A DNA stretch of 64,000 bases from Acanthosepion esculentum. Its lineage: Eukaryota; Mollusca; Cephalopoda; Sepiida; Sepiidae. The stretch is taken from NCBI GenBank assembly GCA_964036315.1, contig OZ038510.1, positions 81,859,980 through 81,923,979 of the forward strand. The letters are read 5' to 3'. Under the pieces are notes generated by a model. That model was not told the origin of the DNA. It worked only from the letters and a program-made list of their open reading frames with translations, and did not search any database. The translations under genes were made by a program, and so were the position numbers. This document shows, in pieces, positions 21,094 through 31,152 of the stretch (position 1 is its first letter; the number at the start of each line of letters is the position of its first letter).

Positions 21094-21225
21094 TCTTAAG
21101 TTAGTTAGTTAGTTATTTTGATTTTTGATGTATACTGATTTTTCCGGGTCTCAACCAGCGATCTAATAGTCAAAAATGGAATCATGACATTTTTTACTGA
21201 AAATGTTTGAGGAAAAAAAATAAGA
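21046..21225 (-). mobile_element. RLE-type LINE copy D (3' UTR only)
   Basis: An (ATT)n tract at 21060-21092 precedes TTTTGATTTTTGATGTATAC and TTTTTCCGGGTCTCAACCAG, a more diverged copy of the same 3' UTR. It is the oldest-looking member of the nest. Confidence 0.7.
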
Positions 21226-23925
21226 CAATACACATTTTAATTGTCGGATTTTACATTATTACGCGCATTCATTTCAAACTTCGCGCATGGCGCAGTAATC
21301 AAGAGAAAGGAAAACTTCCGCGCCGCATAACTACTTGAGGAAAACTTATGTAAACAAAGTCACTAATGGCGGACGTTCTGTGTACGCGACGAGAAAGAAG
21401 TCGATCTTATATTGTCCATAACTTCTAAACGATAATCGAGCGCAATGTTTTAATGTTTTTTTCGGAATAACCAGGCAATTTTACACCAGAATGGTACATT
21501 CTCAATACCAGGAGCTTTTGGTGTTTATACTGCATATTTACCGTCGTGACGGTTAAACTGACCGGGTGTTGTGACCAAGTAAATCGTTAAGTAATAACAA
21601 AAACCAGATTTGAGGATATATCGTATATTAAACATTAAGTATACCAGAAGAGTATTACATAACTAGTGAGAGTGTATCGAATGAAATAGCGCTCAATCTA
21701 TTCACTGTTCCCTGAGGCCTTCTCTCCAACTAATCTTATAGTAGGCGGAAAAGTCTAACATAGACTCTTAAGAGGGCGGACACTACAAGACGGGGTCATT
21801 GAACCATGTTAAAATTTAAATTAGTAATGCTCACTAATGCTTTTGGCAGTGTCTACTTTTCTCAGTCAGACACAATGAAACAATTTTCTTGGTATCAGAC
21901 TTAGCAGTGGATTCAGTATAATCTTTCCACTTCATGTTAGCTGAGAATATAAGCTCAATAATGAGTTCTGGAGGTTAGCATCAGCTATGGTGATGGGAGG
22001 CAGGAAGGTGTCTTTCAGATGATTAATAGAGTAAAGTTTTTAATGGCATTAAAATGAACACGTCATTTATTTCCCCAGTTAACAACAGACTGGAAGGTCC
22101 TATTTTAGATCAGCTGCCAATTATCGAACTGATTATACTTACTATTGAGACAGGAATGGACGGTTATGTCATCAGCATCGATATAAAATTGAGAAGTAAA
22201 TTAAGAACAATGTAGGTCCAGGGATAGAGTCCAGGGGGAAACCTTTCTGTTCATAAACTGTCATAAACATAACTAACTCTTGTATATATTTGTAGCACTT
22301 TCTCCTTCCAGAAACAGAAATTTGATGACAGCTTTTTGCATTTGTCCAGAGGGGCAGCCATTTTAAAACAAAATTATAGTTAAGAAAAGAGAAAATAACT
22401 TCTCAAGATCTTTTTTTACCAGGTCGTTTAGACAGTTTGAGTATAAAAAGAATTAAAAAAAATGAGTTATATTGACTATTTATTTTAACATTAAATTAAA
22501 AGTGATATTACATTTATGAGTGGACCCCTTTAGAAAAATACTGTAATGACAAAAGTACGTCTAGGCTTTAAGAAAGGTTTATTCAACTGAGAATACAAGG
22601 TTTGCGTATAGTGTCCTTTTATATTCCCAGAAAACAGAAATAGCTCTCTCAAAGAGGAGAGTAACAAAGCAAGGGGAGACCACTCTTGATTATTCATAAC
22701 AAATACATTTCCAGAATTCCACTCTGTTTAATTAGTAGATTTTGTATATGTAATTAGTACATTTGCTAATATGTACACACATGCAAACACAGTTTTTTTT
22801 TTTAATTAAAAATGTACATTTATGTCAGTTCGAATTGATATAAGCGATTTCTGTAAGTGAACTTGCTTTCTGAGAAAGGAAGAAATACCTTAATTGTCTT
22901 TCCAAGCATCTTATTAGCTACAGAAGTAGCGACCAGAAATTGTTTTTAGTAAGTTGGTCAACAGGTGGAGAATGATATTAAGCAAAATACATTGAGATTA
23001 GCGCAGCGGAATTATAACACCACCGTATCACAACGTTGCAACCAATACAGCTGAATAAAAAACAAAGAAAAACGTGAAAAAAAAAATTAAATTAACGATG
23101 TAATCAAATTATTTTTACAACGAAATTATTGAATTCAACATCTCATTTTTTTATTTATTTATTTAACGTATCAGCCAATTCATTCTACGGGCTTCTCCGA
23201 CAATAAAACAGCTGGGTGATCAATTGATTAAACTATTACCTCTGTTTTACACATCTCAGCAGGTTTAACAGAAATGTCTTGCCTCATAATTAATACCGAG
23301 AGTAACTTTTTTAATACTAACGTCCATCCAATACAAGAGCCACTCAAGGCAGAGAGTTACCGAATGGAGTTGTATGGGCATGAGAAAAGTCAAGAAGTGA
23401 AATTAATGGGGTTGTGCAGGAAAGATAACGGTTAACCCTAGTCCTAGACTGATTAAACTTGCTCACACAAAAACTGTGAGTACGGTTCGCTGAGTGTAGT
23501 TCCAGTATAAATTACGGGTGAACACTGTAGGTTCTACAGTCGTCTGTAATGGTATATGCTACCCACTCTGACAGATGGCTGTGCTCAGAAATGAGAACTA
23601 CCCGACCATTGACTGATCTACATGAGGCTCGTGTAGCCGTGGAACAGTGCAATCGGATATCCGAGTTCAAATTCCGGTTTAGTCTGTTGACTTTCGCAAA
23701 ATTACCGTTGGAAAAAGGCATGCATCCATCTTTTCCCCATCCCATCTATATATGGTTTAAATAGCGTATGGCCATGAGAAGGGCAACTGTAAACGAACTA
23801 TATACAGACAACAAAGAAAAAGAATCTGTGGAGAGACGTGATCGTTCCGCGATATGGCATAAAAAATTAACTGTTTATATCGAGTTTATATTTAATCTAT
23901 AGCTTATCCACGAATGTTTGAGATG
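21226..23925. other. Unassigned sequence, no gene seen
   Basis: About 2.7 kb with no open frame above 77 codons and no motif I recognise. Two overlapping frames at 23512-23764 are not supported by any domain. It is one of the few repeat-poor parts of the window and may hold unrecognised host noncoding sequence. Confidence 0.4.
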
Positions 23926-23929
23926 AAGA

Positions 23930-24600
23930 ATTATGATTATTATATAACTTTACATTCGGACGAGTATCCTGATCTTGGTTAATTATACGCACAAAATTTG
24001 GGCCGTTGTATTCTCCAGCCGTCTTCAGGAGTCTTTTTGTTATATGACATTATATTCCTATCAGCATTTTCATCTCGATTGTTATACTGACAAAGTTTCG
24101 GCTGTTGTACACTACGGCCTTCTTCAGGCGTTTTTTTCTTGAAAAATATGCCTGTCTATTCTGACTACTTTTCTCGTCTCGCTTGTTATAATCCCAAGAT
24201 TTCGGCTGTTGTACTCTTCTGCCTTCCTCGGGTGTGTTTTGCTTATTATATCCTTGCCTATTCATCTCGGTTTTTATACTCACAACGTTTCGGCCACTGT
24301 ACACTACGGCCTTCTTCAGGTGTATTTTTCTTTATATATGCCTGTCTATTCATCTCGGTTTTTATACTCACAACGTTTCGGCTGTTGTACATTTCGGTCT
24401 TCTAATTACACGCCTTTTCATTCGGACGAGTATCTTCATCTTGGCTGTTATACTTAAAACGTACGGCTGTTGCATTCTTCGTCCTTCTTCAGGTGTCTTT
24501 CTTATTATTCTCCTTTCCATTCGGAGAAGTATCCTCATCTCTATTGTTATACTTACAACTATTCGAAAGTTGTACCAACCGGCAGACATGACGTGAATAT
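23930..24600 (-). repeat. ~92-bp tandem array with hammerhead-like motifs
   Basis: About seven units on the minus strand, each with a segment of the form CTGAAGAAGGCCGTAG, a variable loop, and CGGCCGAAACGTTGTGAG. Examples span 24091-24130, 24280-24322 and 24453-24496. CUGAAGA and GAAAC are the hammerhead core boxes; GGCC..GGCC type arms form stem II. In the unit at 24280-24322, AUACAC before the first box can pair with GUG and UAU after the last, with an AG bulge, giving stem I. Some units have lost a box. Confidence 0.75.
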
Positions 24601-24604
24601 AAGA

Positions 24605-25655
24605 AATAATTTGAGCATACAAATCCGAAAGGAAGGCTATATAATGACATAATCTGTTAAAAAAAAACTGATTGCTGGAAACTTTTGCACACACGTAATA
24701 ACAATGTTCGTTTTAGCATTTAAAAAAAAAATAGGTGAGTCATTAAAGATTATGAAATGTTTTGTAAACATTTTTAGAAATTCCTGTTTTTTTAAACCTG
24801 ATTTTAACTCCCCCCCCCCAGACGATAAAATTATTTATTTGTTTATTTTTTTCTTGTAGCGTAGAACATCTGCTTTCGAATTGACATTAGCTTGCTTTGG
24901 TAAAAAAAAAGAAAAAAGTAGGTGGTGCCAGAAACACATCAAAAACCCCCATGATGGTACCGTGTTCTGCTAATTTTCCACTGACAAAGAATATCCATGT
25001 GCCGAGATTGACTGAAAGAAACCGGTCTTTTTTTTTTTTTTTTTTTTGTATAATTCAAAGTCTTCTACATTATTTTTTTTTTTTTAAATATCTCGTGCAA
25101 AAAGATAGGCGTGGGGGGTGGCGTACGAAATATTAAAAAAGAATAAGACGTCGGAAAAAATATGGCCGAAAATAAAGGGAAGTAATTGACAAGTTGAGCT
25201 CGAATCAAGCAGACAATAGCAAAAGGTTACAGTGCGCAGCAGTTGGATTACAATCCATGAGTGAACTGACTGAATCGCCCAAAAGATATGGGGAGGGAGA
25301 ATAGAAAACATGAAAATTTAAATATATACTCGATGTCAGTCGTCGTCGAGAAGACATGTTAGGGGAGACGGTTATGCGAATAAAGAGAATGAAATGTGCG
25401 TGATTAAATAAAGAGTGTTGGGTTGGGAGTGTGGTAAGCACAGGACAGGCTGAGGGTAGCCCCTTCTTTTGTCGGGTGGATGTTTGCAAGAAGGGAGAGT
25501 TTTAAAGGGGTATCTTCAGGACGAGGAATCGTCTTAGGACGACATAGCTGTTTGACGTCCCACCCACATAATTACACCACAAACGTGTTAATCATATACT
25601 TTACCGCAGCCTATACAACAGAGAGACAGAGTAGCGACGAATGAAGTTAGAAAAT
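24605..25655. other. Low-complexity AT-rich stretch
   Basis: Contains poly-T and poly-A runs and a C9 tract near 24812. Frames of 75-94 codons at 25084-25489 lack recognisable domains. Confidence 0.45.
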
Positions 25656-25755
<100 letters not shown>

Positions 25756-25949
25756 GTATGTATGTATATATTTAAAAAAATACAGAAATTATTTTAAAAA
25801 ACAAAAAAAATATTCAAAGAGATTTTCCGACAATTGAACTCATTCTTTTTGATATTATTGATGTTCCCTCAACGTAACAGTCGATCCATTCTCCGGCCGT
25901 TTTTAGGTCTTCTACTTGTGAGGCAAGCAGAAAAGTTAAGGGTTTATGG

Positions 25950-26195
25950 CATAGTTAGAGACAAAAATCATCTAGATATATAAAGTTCATGATTGATCTT
26001 TTTTTTAAACATTTCACTCCAAGGAAGGCAATGAAGCCACTAAGACACAAGAGATTGCTGAGTGGGAAAAAACAAGAAAAAGTAAACACATTCTTAAGGA
26101 CAAAAAAAGAAGTTGAATCAAGACAGTAGATAACGATAGACATCGCATTTACATATTTGAATATCAAAGTCGACTGGAAAACAAGAATCCCATAC
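25950..26195 (-). mobile_element. LINE family J 3' end, truncated
   Basis: Minus-strand codons give VFQSTLIFKYVNAMSIVIYC and the usual family J 3' UTR (complement of CCAAGGAAGGCAATGAAGCC). It is cut at about 26195, next to the inverted-repeat transposon. Confidence 0.65.
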
Positions 26196-26198
26196 ACA

Positions 26199-26862
26199 TA
26201 CCATAATTCCCCATGTATAATACGCATTTTTACTAAAAAAATAAGAAAAATTAGTGGTGCGTATTATACATGTGTACCAAAAATGTTTAAAAAATTGCCG
26301 TTTCATACATCTATTTCAGTTGCGAAATGACTACTCACCCCAAACATACGACAATTTGACACTAAAATTCGGCGATTGTGACCCCATAAGGATGTCAAAT
26401 ACAATCATATGTACCTAACAATACTTACAAATGTAAAATAAAATAAGAATTATCATAAAACTAAATTAGAAGAATATTATACTATGTATAAAACAATTTT
26501 TTTTAAATAAGAGTAAGAAATACTGGCCGTAATGAAATTGAAGATGTACAATTTATAGGGTTTGTTTAATAATAGAGCTGGTATGATTCCTGCAAGTCTT
26601 AGATTTTTGGGCTACGAAATATCAACTTGGCATTTTCTTAGAATGCAAGGTCATGAACTCCCAAATTTAGAAAATTGTATCATTTTGAAATCAGAAAAAT
26701 CCTGACGCCAAATTACAAGTGTCCATAATCCCGAACTAAGAGCTTAGAGAATTTGAAACTTTGCTTATTATGTGTGAGTAGAAGCATTTAACCACACTTT
26801 CAGCACATTATTAGGGGTGCGTATTATAGATGAAGGCGTATTATACATGAGGAATTACGGTA
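26199..26862. mobile_element. 664-bp DNA transposon with 27-bp inverted ends
   Basis: The left end begins TACCATAATTCCCCATGTAT and the right end is the reverse complement of TACCGTAATTCCTCATGTAT; 25 of 27 terminal positions pair. A subterminal copy of GGTGCGTATTATACATG lies near 26256 and a partial one near 26815. There is no transposase frame, so it is nonautonomous. Terminal TA may be the target duplication, consistent with a Tc1/mariner/pogo-type element, but I cannot confirm the superfamily. Confidence 0.85.
26575..26765 (+). repeat. 190-bp inverted repeat, left arm
   Basis: Part of the interior of the 664-bp transposon. Its reverse complement lies at 27763-27950 with few differences (CTTGGCATTTTCTTAGAATG and complement). 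Confidence 0.9.
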
Positions 26863-26879
26863 TTTAAAAATAGGAAAAT

Positions 26880-27290
26880 TAGATCTCACATATTTTAGCT
26901 TTTGGCCATGGCTATAGATGTCGCTTCTGTCAACTGCCAACATATTTTTACACTTTCATAGTGTTTTGAACACAATTTAGTGGTTAGCTATTTACCCGTA
27001 GCTGGGACCCTAGCAGGTGCTACCACTCCGGATCAGGACCTGGGAATACCAGCAATTAAGAGGTGGTTCCACTCTCCTCAAAGCCTCCTGGTCAGAGGCG
27101 TTGCTGTTGGACGTAGTTTATAGTCTTACCCAGGACGCGGATGCAGTTTATCGTCATACCCAGGACGCGGATGTAGTTTATCGTCATACCCAGGACGCGG
27201 ATGTAGTTTATCGTCATACCCAGGACGCGGATGTAGTTTATCGTCATACCCGGGACGGGAATACTTCTGGGGCATATGTCCAAAAGGTCA
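26880..27290. mobile_element. R18 repeat copy with 30-bp tandem units
   Basis: Shares TAGCTGGGACCCTAGCAGGT with 57275-57300 and the tandem unit GACGCGGATGTAGTTTATCG with 18240-18350. Five units at about 27115-27255 differ at few bases. Because the period is 30, the plus-strand frame 27017-27430 stays open with a ten-residue repeat (VVYRHTQDAD). I treat this frame as an artefact. Confidence 0.85.
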
Positions 27291-27762
27291 GCGTTGTATC
27301 TCAACACATCAACAAACGTCCCCCGCCTGCTTCTACACACGCATGCACCCGTCGGATCATTGACTTGCGGATACTTTCAAATGCTTCCATACGGTGCCAA
27401 ATGGTTTTGCAGACCCCGATAACACGTTGATGAATCATCCCTGCATTATTAATGTCTGCTGCATAAACTAATAGTTTTAAGTGGCCCCACAGATAAATAT
27501 CCAAACGAATGAGGTCGCCGGAACATGCAGGACATGGAGCCAGTCCTTGCCTACCTATCCATTTTTTTATGGACTTTATATGAACTTTTTTCTTTGTTTT
27601 AGTTTGAGGAACCCGCCCCTCAAATTAGTAAAAGTATTTTTGAAATCCCCTATATATATAGGTAATTCTATAACATCTCAGTCAATGGTACCATGATCAA
27701 ATTTTCAGATTTTGATGAAATTATGTTATAGTGTACCTAACTATTAGAATATAAAACCCCCA

Positions 27763-27950
27763 AAGTTTCAACTTCTCTAAGCTCTTAGTTCGGGATTATG
27801 GACACTTGTAATTTGGCGTCAGGATTTTTCTGATTTCAAAATGATACAATTTTCTAAATTTGGGAGTTCATGACCTTGCATTCTAAGAAAATGCCAAGTT
27901 GATATTTCGTAGCCCAAAAATCCAAGACTTGGATGAATCATACCAGCTTT
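27763..27950 (-). repeat. 190-bp inverted repeat, right arm
   Basis: Reverse complement of the interior of the 664-bp transposon, about 1 kb away, without its terminal repeats. The two arms could pair in a transcript as a long hairpin. Confidence 0.9.
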
Positions 27951-28199
27951 ATTTTATTTCTGTTTTCTGTAGTTTTATAGTTTCAAACTGCAAAAAATGT
28001 GAGAGATTCGTTTTCCGTTTTTCTTTTTGGTGTGTGTTTTACCACACACAGAAGCTAAAGCGTTAGCAGCAGAATAAAAAAAATTATCTAATGAATTAAT
28101 TAACGTGTGAAAAACATTGAAATGATTGTCTTACAAGAATTCCATGATCTCTAGCTGACAAAAATATGCAACCCGCGTATGAAAAGAATCAAATTTTAA

Positions 28200-28340
<141 letters not shown>

Positions 28341-28344
28341 CTTC

Positions 28345-28406
28345 TTAATGGATGCATTGATGTATCGGTTTACATACGTTCTAATGTAATAACTAATAAT
28401 TAAGAA

Positions 28407-28407
<1 letters not shown>
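28345..28407 (+). repeat. Inverted partner of the ribozyme flank
   Basis: GGATGCATTGATGTATCGGT and the following bases to AATAATTAAGAAGTAT repeat, on the plus strand, what the minus strand reads from 28557 down to about 28495. The copy begins inside the stem III loop of the ribozyme, so it lacks the 5' half of the catalytic core. Confidence 0.85.
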
Positions 28408-28477
<70 letters not shown>

Positions 28478-28500
28478 TAAATAGATAGATAGATAGATAC
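28408..28500. repeat. (TA)n(GATA)n microsatellite
   Basis: TA run followed by GATA repeats, lying between the two inverted arms. Confidence 0.95.
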
Positions 28501-28537
28501 TTCTTAATTATTAGTTATTACATTAGAACATATGTAA

Positions 28538-28590
28538 ACCGCTACATCAATGCATCCATGTTTCGATGACTAAACATCTCATCAGGCGAT
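28538..28590 (-). ncRNA. Hammerhead ribozyme, complete type I fold
   Basis: The minus strand reads AUCGC-CUGAUGA-GAUG-UUUAGU-CAUC-GAAA, then CAU, a ten-base loop, AUGU, A, GCGGU. All parts of a hammerhead are present without extra bases: core boxes CUGAUGA and GAAA; stem II GAUG/CAUC (4 bp, 6-nt loop); stem III ACAU/AUGU (4 bp, 10-nt loop); stem I AUCGC/GCGGU (5 bp with one G-U); cleavage triplet GUA, cutting after 28543. Stem I is open-ended, so this is type I, the arrangement reported for Penelope-like elements and retrozymes. Activity is inferred, not shown. Confidence 0.8.
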
Positions 28591-28630
28591 GGTAAGTGAA
28601 TGCTATTACAATTTTTATTTATCTATTACA

Positions 28631-28687
<57 letters not shown>

Positions 28688-28703
28688 GGGGAAGGAGAAA
28701 GAA

Positions 28704-28740
<37 letters not shown>
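28631..28740. repeat. (TA)n(GA)n(GATA)n microsatellite
   Basis: TA, then GA, then GATA repeats. It mirrors the block at 28200-28340. Confidence 0.95.
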
Positions 28741-28839
28741 ATTGTTTTTTTTAAAATATGATTCCATCGCAATACACAAATTACTATGTTTCGATACATG
28801 GCATCCGTATTCAAGTTTAATTTTAATATTAAACCTTAG

Positions 28840-28880
28840 CTATTCGATGACTGCTTCATCCTCAAGCGATGTTTAGAATA
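28840..28880 (-). ncRNA. Decayed hammerhead-like motif
   Basis: The minus strand reads CATCGCTTGAGGATGAAGCA then GTCATCGAATAGC. It aligns with the complete ribozyme at 28538-28590 (CAUCGC, stem II GAUGA/UCAUC, then GAA) but the first core box is altered and GAAA is GAAU. Probably a relic of the same family. Confidence 0.45.
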
Positions 28881-28889
28881 ACTAAGCAA

Positions 28890-29579
28890 TGAAATGTTTT
28901 ACTCATTTATAGTTTTGAAATGGAGGTGAAATCTGGGGCTAGTTTTTCATTATCAAGGATTCTCTGCGTGGGGTTGTTTATTATATGTCAGGTTTTTGGA
29001 GTCGTGTAAGGTTGGGTTGTTTTTTGTTTTTCTCTTTTTTGTCTGACTACTATGGTTAATTTTATCAGGCTCCGTTGTTTTCATTACCATCTGCTAAAAC
29101 TCTAACTGATTGATGTTGTAGTTGTCCTTTTTGGTGTTTATTTTTTTGTTGATGGTTTCTTAAACGGGTGTTAAGATTATGATTGGGTTGCATTTTTAAA
29201 CCTATTGTTTTTATTGAATTTTCTAATATATTTTATATGGTATTTTGTAATTTTTATATAGTATTGTGGAAATTATTATTATTTTTTATCCATTTATAAA
29301 ATGCTAATTATTTAAGGCAAATATTTGATAGTGTCTGCAAAAAACCGATATTTCATTCCTTTGATTTAATAGATTTTCGTTTTTTAGAAACATATAGAAT
29401 ATTTTTAGAAATATTAGAATACATTTAGAATTTTTGTGTCGTGATGGAATCCTATTTTTAAAAGGTAATTATATTTTAGGCTTTACTTCTGTATCGAGCA
29501 CTGTTTTTTTAAAAAAATAGAAACAAAAATACTAAAGAACTTAGGACCATCAATCTAACAGTTCTTTCCTATTATATCA

Positions 29580-29580
<1 letters not shown>
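28890..29580. other. Unassigned T-rich sequence
   Basis: No coding potential. It may be an untranslated part of the element that carries the ribozyme, but there is no second copy in the window to test this. Confidence 0.35.

Positions 29581-29584
<4 letters not shown>

Positions 29585-29668
<84 letters not shown>
29585..29668. repeat. (CA)n(TA)n microsatellite
   Basis: CA dinucleotides followed by TA dinucleotides. Confidence 0.95.
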
Positions 29669-29671
<3 letters not shown>

Positions 29672-30150
29672 TAATCTTCCCTATATTTTTTGCTTACAGT
29701 TCTGAATTTGAGATTGTTATCTTATCTCTGATTTATTTTGCCAGCAGTTCCTGTCATTTAAAAACCAATTCTTCATGAATTCGACTATATGCCTTTCTTT
29801 ATTGTTGCTTTTAATAACACTTCATTTTTCGAAGCAATGATAGAATTAATCGTCATGAAAAATCAATACACAACCTGCAGCCATAGGTCTCATAAAGACA
29901 TCAATATTCTACAGAACACACACGCACACAAATAGAAACGCGCAGATATTTTTTTGTATCAATTCACCCCAAAACAAGGTGATAATGCCACTAAGACGGA
30001 AAGGTCTACTGGAAATGAAAGAGAATGAAAAGTCTTTAGAAGGAACTGAAAAGACAATCCTAAACACTAAACAAGGGATAAACTTCTACCGCTGTTCAAA
30101 AGTCGGAGAGGAGTATGAAACGGACGATTCGCCAACCTATCTACTTCTGT

Positions 30151-31006
<856 letters not shown>

Positions 31007-31009
31007 AAT

Positions 31010-31027
31010 TGGGGGCTCGTCTAACGT
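31010..31027 (+). promoter_or_regulatory. Primer binding site, tRNA-Pro-like
   Basis: Three bases after the 5' LTR, TGGGGGCTCGTC matches the complement of the 3' end of tRNA-Pro, the same 12 bases as the primer site of murine leukaemia-type viruses and many metazoan gypsy elements. The match fades after base 12. Confidence 0.75.
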
Positions 31028-31152
31028 GATAGAATTGTTGACAAAAGTATAAAATAGCTTAACTCGTTAACAATAAAATAAATAAATAAATTGAATTAAA
31101 AGATAGCATTCATTAAGTTATTTTCAAAATAAAATAAGTGAAGTGAAGTAAC

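Noticed and set aside
23512..23764. Overlapping 71- and 77-codon frames
   Set aside because: Mutually overlapping on opposite strands, no domain, no start context support.
26199..26862. Firm assignment to pogo/Tigger
   Set aside because: The inverted ends look similar in style and TA target duplication is possible, but with no transposase and no search this cannot be established.
27017..27430. 137-codon frame with ten-residue repeats
   Set aside because: The 30-bp repeat period keeps the frame open. Other copies of this repeat family have different unit counts and no shared start or stop.
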